Shown: positions 17,697-26,895, counted from the stretch's first letter. The stretch is 64,000 nt of DNA from Muribaculaceae bacterium (GCA_022510425.1 JAFLTO010000003.1:1-64000); one strand, 5' to 3'. The notes: generated by a model not told the origin, from the letters alone. Program-made: numbers and translations.

Positions 17697-19004
17697 TCAG
17701 TCTATAAGTTGGTCTGCTTTATAACCACCCATTACGCGGATAGCGTTTTTGAGCATGACATACTGTTCGAAAAGATTGTTGACAGGCACCTCATCTTTAG
17801 TATAATCGTGCATAGGGCTCTTAAGGAAGAAACTGAGGAATCTTTGTATCCCGTATCTTCCGGCTCTTTGTGCCACGTCGCTAAGAAGCACAAGGTCAAG
17901 ACAAAGCGGTGCAGCAAGAATGGAGTCGCGGCAAAGGAAATTAATCTTAATCTGCATAGGATAACCCATCCAACCGAAGATATCGATATTGTCCCAACCT
18001 TCCTTATTGTCATTACGTGGAGGATAGTAATTGATACGAACTTTATGGAAATAATCTTTGTAAAGATCAGGTTGTTTTTCAGGCACAAGAATGCTTTCAA
18101 GAGTAGAAAGTTTGCTGACCTCTTTTGTGCGGAAATTAGCAGGTTCATCAAGCACAAGACCGTCACGATTTCCAAGGATATTAGTAGAAAACCAACCGGA
18201 AAGTCCCAGGCAACGCACACCAATAATAGGAGCGAACCCTGATTTAACCAAAGTTTGACCAGTTTTGAAGTCCTTTCCGGCGATAGGCACTCTCATTTTT
18301 TCTGAGAATTCCCACATAGCCGGTATGTCGACAGTGGTGTTAGGAGCACCCATTATAAAAGGACAACCTTCAGCTATAGCGGCATAAGCATAACACATTG
18401 AAGGAGCTATATGTTCCTTATCATCAGCTTTCATAGCTTTTTCAAGTGCAGCTAAAGAACCATGCACTTCGGGATCAACAGGTACATATACTTCGGTAGA
18501 AGCAGCCCAAAGCACTACAATACGTTCTACACCGGTTTCTTTTTTGAAATTGCGGATGTCTTCACGAATCTGTTCAGTCATGTCCCAACGGTCTTTAACG
18601 GTTTTGACATTGTCGCCGTCAAGACGTTTTGCATAATTCTTATCGAAGGCAGCCTTCATTGGCTTAATAGCTTCAAGTTCTTCCTTTACCGGAAGAATAT
18701 CTTTAGCCTTCAACACTTCTGCATTTACTGCAGATTCGAAAGCGTTAGCCGGATAAACGTCCCAAGCACCAAAAACGATGTCGTCAAGGGTAGCTAATGG
18801 AATTATATCTTTATATTTAAGGTATTTTTTTTCAGCACCTTCACCAACCCTGATTTTGTCGTATTGAGTCATTGATCCTACAGGTTTGGAGAGCCCTTTA
18901 CGAGCCATAAGAACCCCGGTCATGAATGTGGAAGTGACAGCACCGAGTCCCACTGCAAGTACTCCAAGTTTGCCATTAGCCGGTTTAGCTTTTTGATTTT
19001 CCAT
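17697..19004 (-). CDS. Inositol-3-phosphate synthase
   Basis: A 435-residue NAD-dependent enzyme (Ino1/MIPS family) that converts glucose 6-phosphate to inositol 3-phosphate, the committed step of inositol-lipid synthesis. Seen: an N-terminal nucleotide-binding stretch ([20 protein letters not shown]), the conserved [13 protein letters not shown] segment (family GDDFKSGQT with catalytic Lys residues), and [12 protein letters not shown] with FRTKEVSK. It lies at the downstream end of an inositol-lipid cluster but has its own promoter, a hairpin leader and a terminator, so its expression can be set apart from the lipid-assembly genes. The homologous cluster in Bacteroides thetaiotaomicron (around BT_1522-BT_1526) makes phosphatidylinositol-type and sphingo-inositol lipids; that parallel is from memory. 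Confidence 0.95.
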   Translation of the reverse strand: MENQKAKPANGKLGVLAVGLGAVTSTFMTGVLMARKGLSKPVGSMTQYDKIRVGEGAEKKYLKYKDIIPLATLDDIVFGAWDVYPANAFESAVNAEVLKAKDILPVKEELEAIKPMKAAFDKNYAKRLDGDNVKTVKDRWDMTEQIREDIRNFKKETGVERIVVLWAASTEVYVPVDPEVHGSLAALEKAMKADDKEHIAPSMCYAYAAIAEGCPFIMGAPNTTVDIPAMWEFSEKMRVPIAGKDFKTGQTLVKSGFAPIIGVRCLGLSGWFSTNILGNRDGLVLDEPANFRTKEVSKLSTLESILVPEKQPDLYKDYFHKVRINYYPPRNDNKEGWDNIDIFGWMGYPMQIKINFLCRDSILAAPLCLDLVLLSDVAQRAGRYGIQRFLSFFLKSPMHDYTKDEVPVNNLFEQYVMLKNAIRVMGGYKADQLID

Positions 19005-19041
19005 GTTTATGTTGTAAGTTTAGTTAATCGTTTAAGTGACA

Positions 19042-19062
19042 GCGTTTCTTAATTAGAAACGC
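19042..19062 (-). promoter_or_regulatory. 5'-leader hairpin of the inositol-phosphate synthase mRNA
   Basis: GCGTTTCT and AGAAACGC form a perfect 8-bp stem around a 5-base A/T loop. It begins about six bases after the -7 box, so it would be the very 5' end of the transcript, where such stems often protect mRNA. No known riboswitch fits. Confidence 0.45.
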
Positions 19063-19067
19063 AAGAG

Positions 19068-19098
19068 CAAAATTACATTCAAAATTAGACATAACAAA
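19068..19098 (-). promoter_or_regulatory. Promoter of the inositol-phosphate synthase gene
   Basis: On the minus strand TTTG (19098-19095), 19 bases, then TAATTTTG (19075-19068): an exact match to the Bacteroides -33/-7 arrangement. Confidence 0.75.
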
Positions 19099-19100
19099 CA

Positions 19101-19125
19101 AAATAGGGCAAAAATAGCCCTATTT
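19101..19125. terminator. Hairpin between the HAD and inositol-phosphate synthase genes
   Basis: AAATAGGGC (19101-19109) and GCCCTATTT (19117-19125) make a 9-bp stem. It could end the upstream minus-strand transcript coming from the HAD gene, but the tail on that strand (GTTTGTTATG) is a weak U tract. It abuts the -33 region of the next promoter. The rest of 19126-19214 is AT-rich and empty. Confidence 0.4.
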
Positions 19126-19214
19126 ATTTTATAAAAATACCTAAAATAATGCTTATTAAGAAAAATAATGTTAAAAATATATTGGATTTAATAAATTTAG
19201 TTAATAATGTATAA

Positions 19215-19925
19215 TTAGGCATTTCCTAAAAATGAGAGTATTTCATCTAATTTTCGGATAGACTCGCCATCATGTTGGAGTGGTGTTGTATCATCCCATC
19301 CTTTTCCTTCAAGGAGAAGAGTGTGGCAACCAAGTTTTTTTGCCGGATTAATATCATTTTTTAAACTGTCACCAACCACTAAAACTTCTTCAGGTTTTAA
19401 TTCCAGAGCTTTTATGCCCAATTCAAAAATTTTAGTATCGGGTTTTCTGACACCTACTTTTGCACTTTCTATAACTTTTTTGAAACAGTCAAAAATACCG
19501 AAGTCTTTTAAAACTGATTCGATATTTCCATAGAAATTGGAAACAAGTACCAATGGATATTTCTTTGAAAGTTCTTCCAACACCGTTTTAGAATGAGTTA
19601 CTTCTTCTTTAGCCATTCCGTAGCAATAAGCGGCTATTTCTTTTGCTTTTTCCTCTACGAGTGCAGGAGGGAAATTGCCTGTCTGAGCCAAGAATTGAAG
19701 TTCTATCTGCATTTTTATGTCAAGAACGTCTGCAAAGTTGTGATGTGGGAGTATATGTTCCACACGTTCCAGTTCTTGCTCACCGTATACATATGCTTCT
19801 CGGAATAATGCGTCATTTGCTGCAATTCCGGCTTTGTTCCATCCATCACGTATCACATGGCTCCAATGATCTCCTCCGGTATCTAAAGTGCCACCATAAT
19901 CAAATATTATTCCTTTTATGTTCAT
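19215..19925 (-). CDS. HAD-superfamily hydrolase of the inositol-lipid cluster
   Basis: A 236-residue HAD hydrolase. Motif I is DYGGTLD with nucleophile D9, motif II is the Ser in VLVSNF, motif III the Lys in VGVRKPD, and motif IV GDSLKNDI. A helical cap lies between motifs I and II. The usual acid/base Asp two residues after the nucleophile is Gly (G11), as in some sugar-phosphate phosphatases (YihX has DLG) and dehalogenases. In context the likely reaction is removal of the inositol phosphate from phosphatidylinositol-phosphate or from inositol phosphate itself; this is inference. It lies 59 bp after the CDP-alcohol transferase gene on the same strand. Confidence 0.85.
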   Translation of the reverse strand: MNIKGIIFDYGGTLDTGGDHWSHVIRDGWNKAGIAANDALFREAYVYGEQELERVEHILPHHNFADVLDIKMQIELQFLAQTGNFPPALVEEKAKEIAAYCYGMAKEEVTHSKTVLEELSKKYPLVLVSNFYGNIESVLKDFGIFDCFKKVIESAKVGVRKPDTKIFELGIKALELKPEEVLVVGDSLKNDINPAKKLGCHTLLLEGKGWDDTTPLQHDGESIRKLDEILSFLGNA

Positions 19926-19984
19926 GTATAAGAGTAAGTAGTTTAAGTTTTAGATATGTTTTGGTGTATTTAGAAATAAGAGAA

Positions 19985-20944
19985 TTATACATTCTGTAAT
20001 TCCTTCACGAATGATTTACATATATGTTCGTGACGTACAACCATATAAACGAGTATTATGTTGAGTACAATAACTTCAAAAGCAAAATAAAGCCAAGGCA
20101 TCTGAAAAATAAGTATCGCAGCGAAAAGAGCAAAACTTCGGGTATTGAAACTCAAGATATTGGTATATTTCATCAAGGGTAGACTCTTTTTGCGGAATTT
20201 GTCACGGAACCATTGTGGAATAGTATTTCCAAATTTTTCCTTGAGGGTTTTGCGAAGTTTCTGCATCCAAGGGGTTCGTTTTTCCTGACTTGTAGTATAG
20301 TTAGCATAAAATCCCATTGTGATTTTTTGGAAGAAATTCCTTTTCCATGATAACGCATGAAACTGATCCCATAAAGGTTGTGCGGTTTCTAGTTCACTTC
20401 CTTCCTTCCCTTTCAGGAAATAAAGATGGAATTGCCGGTAATAGTCTGCCATTGCAGCTTGGATCCCATGAAAGAAGCCGGTTATGGCTGCAAATACCCA
20501 GATAGCCCAAAGGTGAGTCATAAAGAAATGGCTTGTATGATTTTCCCTTAGACAAATGGCAACATAAATTGCTGTAAACCAAATTTCTCCGCTTAACCCG
20601 TCAAGAATCCTGCCAAGACGAGAGTATTGCCCCGTCATTCTTGCAAGTTGACCATCCGCACTATCGAAAGAATCAGCCCATACAAGAAGAATCACTCCGG
20701 CAATATTAATCCAAATGTTATTAAAATAGAAACAAATCCCTGCTCCAATTCCAAGGAATATCGATGCAATGGTAATTACATTAGGAGTAATACCGAGGCT
20801 TTTAGCCAATAATGCCCACATATAACCAATGGGACGGTAGAATATCAGGTCGAAGGTTTCCTCAGTATCCATGGATTTTAAGGAATCCTTATAACCTTTC
20901 TTCTTCGATTGTTGGTTTTGAGTTTGTAAAGATTCGTCAATCAT
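19985..20944 (-). CDS. CDP-alcohol phosphatidyltransferase, likely phosphatidylinositol-phosphate synthase
   Basis: A 319-residue integral membrane enzyme; I take the start MIDESLQTQN, which overlaps the ATP-grasp gene by 8 bp. Several membrane helices flank a CDP-alcohol motif at residues 94-119: D94-x2-D97-G98-x2-A101-R102-x8-G111-x3-D115-x3-, after which the fourth Asp is replaced by Gly (G119), with Glu at 120. The family joins a CDP-lipid to an alcohol; beside inositol-phosphate synthase the acceptor is probably inositol 3-phosphate, as for the B. thetaiotaomicron homologue. The N-terminal 35 residues are hydrophilic and cytoplasmic. The altered motif means activity needs direct proof, though the Glu could substitute. 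Confidence 0.88.
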   Translation of the reverse strand: MIDESLQTQNQQSKKKGYKDSLKSMDTEETFDLIFYRPIGYMWALLAKSLGITPNVITIASIFLGIGAGICFYFNNIWINIAGVILLVWADSFDSADGQLARMTGQYSRLGRILDGLSGEIWFTAIYVAICLRENHTSHFFMTHLWAIWVFAAITGFFHGIQAAMADYYRQFHLYFLKGKEGSELETAQPLWDQFHALSWKRNFFQKITMGFYANYTTSQEKRTPWMQKLRKTLKEKFGNTIPQWFRDKFRKKSLPLMKYTNILSFNTRSFALFAAILIFQMPWLYFAFEVIVLNIILVYMVVRHEHICKSFVKELQNV

Positions 20945-21812
20945 TTTTCTTTTTCCAATCCTTAATGGCTGCAAAAATACCTTTAGCTATGAAGGGAGCA
21001 GCCTCTTTTCTGCATGGTGCAAAACTCGGCCAATCATTAAAGTCTATGATACGCACAGTTCCATCCTTGTCTACAATGCAATCGCCGCCATAAATTTTGA
21101 TATCGAAGATTTCTGCGGTGTGAGTGCACATTTCCTTTAGTTTATCTAAATCGAATGGAATATGTTGGCTTATTCCATTGATTTCCTCATATCCATATTT
21201 ACTATGATGCTCATCAAAAGGATAAAACCAGAAAAAGAATGGTTGTCCCACCACGCCATAAAATTTTATCAGATCTCCCTGAAGGTGTCGGTTTATTACA
21301 GCCCTTTTGATGCCTCTGTAAAAGAATTCATGAAGCACTTCTTGTGCCTCTTCTGGATGCCGGCAATATGTGACGTCTTCTCGATGTTGAGAATGGTGTT
21401 CTCCTCGTTTTATCCAGCATGCGGTGATGCCTTGATTTTTGAGGTCGTCAATAATTTTTTCGTTTGTATTTACAATGAGACTATCTGCCGTAGGAATATT
21501 GTTGCCTAATAGAATACGGGTCATTCTTTCACGCGTGCAGTTTTCAATTCCGAATCCTGAATTTATTACCAATCTGCCCTCCTCTTCAAGTTCTTGTAGT
21601 TTTAAGACTGAATCTCTTTCGCGACACATATCCATAATGAATTGTTGGGAGGGGGTAGTGGTTAGAAATTGCTCCTCGCTTAAGACTTGCACTTCACATC
21701 CTCGTCTTCTAAGTTGATCGGCTACAGCATTGAATATAGCAGCGTCATTGCCTATATGATTTGGGGAATAAGCACCCGCCCTCATGATTCCGGCTATTTT
21801 TATATCAGCCAT
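20937..21812 (-). CDS. ATP-grasp domain protein of the inositol-lipid cluster
   Basis: A 291-residue protein with an ATP-grasp fold: an N-terminal pre-ATP-grasp part (NAVADQLRRRGCEVQVLSEE), the central lobe with the ATP-binding Lys in CWIKRGEHHS and E-F-F-Y-R, and the C-terminal metal-binding residues in GGDCIVDKDGTVRIIDFNDWPSFAPCR. ATP-grasp enzymes join a carboxylate to an amine or thiol through an acyl-phosphate, or act as kinases. An inositol polyphosphate kinase of the IPK/ITPK type also has this fold, which makes a kinase of inositol phosphates or inositol lipids an attractive but unproven idea. It is co-transcribed with the nucleotidyltransferase (29 bp upstream) and overlaps the CDP-alcohol transferase gene. 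Confidence 0.8.
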   Translation of the reverse strand: MADIKIAGIMRAGAYSPNHIGNDAAIFNAVADQLRRRGCEVQVLSEEQFLTTTPSQQFIMDMCRERDSVLKLQELEEEGRLVINSGFGIENCTRERMTRILLGNNIPTADSLIVNTNEKIIDDLKNQGITACWIKRGEHHSQHREDVTYCRHPEEAQEVLHEFFYRGIKRAVINRHLQGDLIKFYGVVGQPFFFWFYPFDEHHSKYGYEEINGISQHIPFDLDKLKEMCTHTAEIFDIKIYGGDCIVDKDGTVRIIDFNDWPSFAPCRKEAAPFIAKGIFAAIKDWKKKND

Positions 21813-21841
21813 TTTGGAGATAAGTGTTTAGGGTTAAGGGT

Positions 21842-22582
21842 TTATGGTTTTGAAGTAAGGAATGAATTTGCTTTCATGATATCTGAAAGATGATCTACAT
21901 CGAGCACTTTCCCTAAATCGAAAGCTTTTAAATTTAAACCTTCTTCAACTAATTTTCGTTGAAAATTTCTCATACGGTTTATTCCTCCATTAATACAAGA
22001 CTGTAAAACCGGAATAGCGGAAGGTCTTAAACCATAGATACCTGCTGAGACGTATTGAAGATCAATGGGAGAATTGAGATCATTATCCAGAGGAGAGTCA
22101 AGATAAGATATTATAGTTTTCCGGGAATTAGTTCTCACATACAGGGGTTTTTCATCATCAATGTATGAAGTGACTCCCATTACTCCATCAATTTCTTTTG
22201 GAGCATCCTGAAAATAGAGTGCATATTTTTTAAAGTCCTCACTCTTAAAAATTGTATCTACCGTTGTTATAATAAATTTATCTTCCGGTTTCATTATGTT
22301 CAAGAGCTCGTAAAAACTATGCATGGAAGAAGGAGTTTTCTTAGATAGTAATTTCAAATTACAGGAAACAGTGGGAACTAATCCTTGGAGGAATTCCCAC
22401 ACTTCCGGCATATCACTGTTTACAATGATACTCACCGATTTTGCTCCACACTCCTCCATCAAAGAAATCAGACGTCCAATCATGGGTTGATTCTCGATCT
22501 CCACCAAAGGTTTAGGCAGGAGGGAGCCTTCTTCCTTTATCCTGTTACCATCTCCGGCTGCTATAATCCCAAAATCAATCAT
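21842..22582 (-). CDS. MobA/sugar-nucleotidyltransferase-like protein of the inositol-lipid cluster
   Basis: A 246-residue protein with a Rossmann-like nucleotidyltransferase fold. The N terminus FGIIAAGDGNRIKEEG is a variant of the LAAGxGTR nucleotide loop (G10, G12, R14), followed by LLPKPLVEI with the conserved Lys-Pro. A metal-binding-type Asp lies in ITTVDTIF. The cytidylyltransferases that activate inositol phosphate in archaea belong to this superfamily, so CTP-dependent activation of inositol or another head group is possible here. The start overlaps the end of pdxA by 8 bp, so it is translated as part of the rlmN-pdxA-inositol operon. Confidence 0.8.
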   Translation of the reverse strand: MIDFGIIAAGDGNRIKEEGSLLPKPLVEIENQPMIGRLISLMEECGAKSVSIIVNSDMPEVWEFLQGLVPTVSCNLKLLSKKTPSSMHSFYELLNIMKPEDKFIITTVDTIFKSEDFKKYALYFQDAPKEIDGVMGVTSYIDDEKPLYVRTNSRKTIISYLDSPLDNDLNSPIDLQYVSAGIYGLRPSAIPVLQSCINGGINRMRNFQRKLVEEGLNLKAFDLGKVLDVDHLSDIMKANSFLTSKP

Positions 22583-23699
22583 CAGTCGTAGTGCTTATAT
22601 CATTTTTAGAGGGGAATTTATCATGACGCTCACCTCGGTCGGTACGCTCATGAACATATTTTTTCAAAGGATTTGCAGAAGCTTCCTCAAAGTATTTTCT
22701 ATGACGTAGGATATCCAATGCCATATAAATTGCATCCCTCATAGAAGTTGGATCTGCCTCTCCTTTCCATGCAATATCGAAAGCTGTGCCGTGATCCGGA
22801 GAAGTCCGGATGAATGGTAGATTTGCTGAGTAATTTACACCACCCGAAGAAGTGATTGTTTTAAAGGGAGCTAAGCCTTGGTCATGGTACATTGCCAATA
22901 CTCCATCAAATTTCTTATAATTCCCATGGCCGAAAAATCCGTCGGCCGGGAAAGGACCGAAAGCTAAGAAACCTTTTTGAACCAAAGTGTTTAATGCCGG
23001 TTTAATAATTTCTTCTTCTTCTTTGCCTATTAAACCACCATCTCCGGCATGAGGATTGAGACTTAAAACGGCAATTGAAGGACGCACGATACCGAAATCT
23101 TTTTTTAGAGTGAAAGCAAATTTTTCCACTGCTTCCACTATTTTATCTTCTGTGATATTTTCAGCTATCTTAGTAATGGGCAAATGAACTGTGAGAAGAG
23201 CCACTCGTAAAGAATCATTGCAAAGAATCATCATCGCTTCTTCTCCATTCCCCAGTCTGTCAGAAAGGAATTCCGTGTGTCCCGGAAAATTAAAAGAATC
23301 AGATTGCACAGCTTCTTTAGAAATAGGAGCTGTCACTAAAACATCTATATCTCCGTTTTTTAAAGCATTTACAGCTTCTTCAAGCGCTTCTACCGCACTT
23401 CTCCCAGCGGCTTTGTCTATTTGTCCAGGTTGAAGTTCCGGTTTTTCTCCTTTTATTTCTACCAGATTGATCATTCCGTCTTTTACTTCTGACAGATCAT
23501 TAGTTATATTCAATCTGAGATTTGTAAGACCTAAAGTTTCTTTCGCCTTATTTGCTATTTGATGCAAACCAAAAATAACGGGAGTGAAGAGTTCTGTTAC
23601 ACCTTCTTCCCCAACAGCTTTAAGGATAATCTCATATCCCACGCCATTAATGTCACCATGAGTGATACCCACCCTTACGGGATAATCCATAATCAACAA
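22575..23699 (-). CDS. pdxA: 4-hydroxythreonine-4-phosphate dehydrogenase
   Basis: A 374-residue NAD-dependent enzyme of pyridoxal 5'-phosphate synthesis. Motifs: VGITHGDINGVGYEI at the N terminus (family GDPxGIGPE), the Zn-binding His region FPGHTEFL, SLNPHAGDGGLIG, and MYHDQGLAPFK with RTSPDHGTAFDIAW. A C-terminal extension of about 20 charged residues follows the catalytic domain. It overlaps rlmN by 7 bp upstream and the nucleotidyltransferase gene by 8 bp downstream, so a metabolic gene is embedded in the same transcript as the lipid cluster. Confidence 0.95.
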   Translation of the reverse strand: MLIMDYPVRVGITHGDINGVGYEIILKAVGEEGVTELFTPVIFGLHQIANKAKETLGLTNLRLNITNDLSEVKDGMINLVEIKGEKPELQPGQIDKAAGRSAVEALEEAVNALKNGDIDVLVTAPISKEAVQSDSFNFPGHTEFLSDRLGNGEEAMMILCNDSLRVALLTVHLPITKIAENITEDKIVEAVEKFAFTLKKDFGIVRPSIAVLSLNPHAGDGGLIGKEEEEIIKPALNTLVQKGFLAFGPFPADGFFGHGNYKKFDGVLAMYHDQGLAPFKTITSSGGVNYSANLPFIRTSPDHGTAFDIAWKGEADPTSMRDAIYMALDILRHRKYFEEASANPLKKYVHERTDRGERHDKFPSKNDISTTTDD

Positions 23700-24766
23700 C
23701 CTTTACCGGCCAGCATACCGCATGCCGCCATTATATCTTCACCACGAGAAGCTCTAATAGTAGAAATAATGCCGTGGTTATTTAAAAAATTTCTGAACAT
23801 AATCATACGCTCTTCAGTGGCTGGTTGGAGGTCAACACCGGGTATTTTATGAAACCTTATTAAGTTTACTCTACAATCCAATCCGCCGATAAGCGAAACG
23901 AGAGCCTTGGCATGTTCTATATCATCATTAATTCCTTTCCACATGATATATTCGAAGGAAAGACGTCTTTGATGACTAAAATCATAAGACTTCAAGAGTT
24001 TAATAATAGAATTGATAGGATAAGCCTTTTGCGCAGGCATCATTTGCTCTCTTAATGATGCATTCGGTGTATGCAGGCTCACCGCTACATGCACCTTTGT
24101 ATCATCGAGAAGTTCTTTTAATTGAGGAAGTTTACCTACTGTGGATACTGTGATTCTTTTAGGACTCCAGGCTAATCCCCATGGTGAAGTTAAAATATCA
24201 ATCACTTTCTTCACCTCCGGGAAATTATCCAAGGGTTCTCCCATTCCCATAAATACAATGTTGGTGAGATCGTCTTCTTCTGTAGAATTAATTTCATTTC
24301 CCACTGTAAGTATCTGATTTATAATCTGGGCTGCAGTTAAATTTCCTGAGAATCCACTTCTACCTGTAGCACAGAAATAACAATTCATCCTACAGCCGCT
24401 TTGCGATGATACACACAGAGTAGCCCTGTCATGATCCGGTATCATTACGGACTCAATCTTTTTACCTTTGGAACCATTGAAAAGATATTTCACAGTGCCA
24501 TCGGATGATTTGAACTTAGCTGTGGGCAGCTCCCGCCCTATAATACAATTATTTTCGAGCCATTCTCGATTCTTCTTTGAAATATTGTTCATTATTTCAA
24601 AAGAAGAAACCTTCTTCTTATAGATCCAGTCAGCAAGCTGCTTGCCTGTAAAAGCAGGCATCCCTCCTGAGATGGCGAGCCTCTTCAATTCTTCGAGGTC
24701 CATCCCAAGAAGGACAACCGGTTTTTCCGTTACGGACATATTTTTTTCAGCAGACTTAGAAGTCAA
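23693..24766 (-). CDS. rlmN: 23S rRNA (A2503-C2)/tRNA (A37-C2) methyltransferase
   Basis: A 357-residue radical-SAM methyltransferase. The iron-sulfur cluster motif is C-x3-C-x2-C in SQSGCRMNCYFCATGRSGF. SAM-binding segments include GMGEPLDN and TVSTVGKLP, and the C-terminal catalytic Cys lies in MAACGMLAGKGC. The N-terminal helical RNA-binding domain starts with a short extension before VVLLGMDLEELKRL. It is 8 bp downstream of the PpiD-like gene and overlaps pdxA. Confidence 0.95.
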   Translation of the reverse strand: MTSKSAEKNMSVTEKPVVLLGMDLEELKRLAISGGMPAFTGKQLADWIYKKKVSSFEIMNNISKKNREWLENNCIIGRELPTAKFKSSDGTVKYLFNGSKGKKIESVMIPDHDRATLCVSSQSGCRMNCYFCATGRSGFSGNLTAAQIINQILTVGNEINSTEEDDLTNIVFMGMGEPLDNFPEVKKVIDILTSPWGLAWSPKRITVSTVGKLPQLKELLDDTKVHVAVSLHTPNASLREQMMPAQKAYPINSIIKLLKSYDFSHQRRLSFEYIMWKGINDDIEHAKALVSLIGGLDCRVNLIRFHKIPGVDLQPATEERMIMFRNFLNNHGIISTIRASRGEDIMAACGMLAGKGC

Positions 24767-24774
24767 GCCTTAGA

Positions 24775-26895
24775 TCAGTCGCCTGCTTCAAATTTGTAAA
24801 TATTGTTCTTATAATTTTGAGCCCCTTTCAGCATTTCGCCCATATTGGGATTTACAAGCTGGAAGTATTGTTGATCATACTGGGAATCTGTGTAAGGAAA
24901 GTTCTCAGTATTTTCAGAAACAACCTGATAAGCATACACTCCGGAATCACCTTTTACAAGAATCACATCGCCCGGTTTACTGCCGGCAATTTGTCCAAGC
25001 ACGGCCTGGTCACGCACCTGCGGATTGCGGGCCAATCGGAATGTAGGATTGTTTTTAGGTTCAACCCCCATAGCTGTTGCAACTGATTCCATTGAGGAAG
25101 TCTGTGCACTGTATTGTCCTAACATTTCATCACCGGCTTTAGACTTTCTAACTCTATCAGAAACAGCCTTGTTAACGTCAGAATTATTCAAAGGAATATA
25201 ATCTTCATATTCACTAACCACTGCCGCAGCATAGAGTGCAGGACTCATAGCATCCTTAGATTCATAGACATGACTTACCTGACCCGGTTTCCCATCAATC
25301 ATAACCCAACGTACAACTTGACGGCTATCTGGATAGAAACTATTCATACCGGCCATTCTTGGCACAGCGGGTGTCGAAGCTGTAAGATTAAGATTTCTTA
25401 ATGTGTAACCTTCTTTTGAAGCATTTTCAACAAAAAGAGAAGCGCTTTCGTTAGCTGCGAGGAAATCTTCAAGTTTTGTTCTGGCATCATTTACAGTGGC
25501 AGTGCTGGGTTTGAGTTCATAGTTAACTTCATCAAACTCATAAATAGAAACCGGATTACTCTTGGCGGTTACTTTTGCTAAAACGCTGCCTTGAGGTGAA
25601 TTGATGAGTGAAATATATTTTCCATTGGCGTTAACGAGAGAATCAACTTGTGATTGTTCAAGGGCTCCTGTAAGACCTTGGTTATTGTAAAGGGCTATCC
25701 ACTGATCTTTCTGAACGTATATGCTGTCACCAACAGATATGGAATCGATAGATAAACCTGAATTAAGGCTTTCCAATGTTTGGTTAGCCAAATTTTCACC
25801 CATAACCTGCACAATGTTTAATTGAAGAGAGTCAGATGCAAGTTTATGAGAACCTACCTTTACAATGGTAAAACCTTTAATATTTTCAGTTACTACCCGC
25901 ACGGAATCTTTAGCAGCTGAAGTCACAAAATTCTTTACGGCACCTTTAAGATCCTGTTCGCGGAGTTGACGATGAGTCACTACAATACCTTCTTTTCGAA
26001 GTTCTTTATTAATATTAGCATCGCCTGCAGCAAGAGCATCAGCTGTTTGCTTGGCTAATTGATAGGAAGCGTTACGATCAGCTTCTGATGGAGCTATAGT
26101 TACAGCGATGAATGCGATATCTTTTGTGAGTTCGTCAACTTTATAATCATTCTTCACATTGTTGTATTCCTCACGTAATTCATTTTCGGTGGGTTCATAT
26201 TTTTCATCGCTAACATTTCCATAAGGTTTGAATGCCAGGTCTACATTTTTTGTAGCCACATAGTCATCATAAAGTTTCTTTTTGTCAAGGTTATTAGCTT
26301 TAACAGTTCCATAAAGAAGCTTTTGATATGTGTTTCTTTTAATCATTTGAGAAGTTTCCGCTTCCATGGCTACCCAATATCTTTGATAAGGTGCCATTTC
26401 CGCCTCTGTTATACCGTTTCGTTTAGGATTAAAAATAATTTCGTAGGCCTGAGACGGCGTAGAAACTCCATAACCTGCAGCATTTAGCTGTTGCATGATT
26501 TCGTTGATACGAGGATTTATTGGTTGCTGGAGTATATAATAAGACAATTGAGAAGAAGATGTCTGGATGCCGGCATTTGAAGCTGCTTGATCGAGAAGAG
26601 CCTCACCCATTATTTGGTCAAGAGCCATTTGGGAAAGGGTTTGAGTGTCGAAATTAGCGTATTGGCCAGGATTTTGTTTACGTGCGTTCTCAAGTTGTTG
26701 GTTGAGTTCCTCACGTTTTTTTACATAATCGTTATATTCGATTTTAGTACCCCCCACTTTAGCCACAGTAGTGTGGTCTCCAAACAAGTTACGGCTGTTG
26801 GTGATCGCGTCACCGATTATAAAGGCTAACAAAGCCACGCCAATCACTACTATCAACAGCACAGATTTGCTTCTGATTTTCTCTAATGTTGCCAT
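24775..26895 (-). CDS. PpiD-like SurA N-terminal domain chaperone, peptidyl-prolyl isomerase family
   Basis: A 706-residue periplasmic protein anchored by one N-terminal membrane helix (about 11-31, LLIVVIGVALLAFIIGDAI). A SurA_N-type chaperone region follows (about 38-160: VAKVGGTKIEYNDYVKKREELN). The central part lacks the well-conserved parvulin signature, so it is probably a chaperone with degenerate isomerase domains, as in many Bacteroidetes PpiD proteins. A second rotamase-like region lies near the C terminus (GSKPGDVILVKGDSGVYAYQVV). It likely assists folding of outer-membrane proteins at the inner-membrane exit. First gene before rlmN and pdxA; promoter at 26971-26978. Confidence 0.88.
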   Translation of the reverse strand: MATLEKIRSKSVLLIVVIGVALLAFIIGDAITNSRNLFGDHTTVAKVGGTKIEYNDYVKKREELNQQLENARKQNPGQYANFDTQTLSQMALDQIMGEALLDQAASNAGIQTSSSQLSYYILQQPINPRINEIMQQLNAAGYGVSTPSQAYEIIFNPKRNGITEAEMAPYQRYWVAMEAETSQMIKRNTYQKLLYGTVKANNLDKKKLYDDYVATKNVDLAFKPYGNVSDEKYEPTENELREEYNNVKNDYKVDELTKDIAFIAVTIAPSEADRNASYQLAKQTADALAAGDANINKELRKEGIVVTHRQLREQDLKGAVKNFVTSAAKDSVRVVTENIKGFTIVKVGSHKLASDSLQLNIVQVMGENLANQTLESLNSGLSIDSISVGDSIYVQKDQWIALYNNQGLTGALEQSQVDSLVNANGKYISLINSPQGSVLAKVTAKSNPVSIYEFDEVNYELKPSTATVNDARTKLEDFLAANESASLFVENASKEGYTLRNLNLTASTPAVPRMAGMNSFYPDSRQVVRWVMIDGKPGQVSHVYESKDAMSPALYAAAVVSEYEDYIPLNNSDVNKAVSDRVRKSKAGDEMLGQYSAQTSSMESVATAMGVEPKNNPTFRLARNPQVRDQAVLGQIAGSKPGDVILVKGDSGVYAYQVVSENTENFPYTDSQYDQQYFQLVNPNMGEMLKGAQNYKNNIYKFEAGD

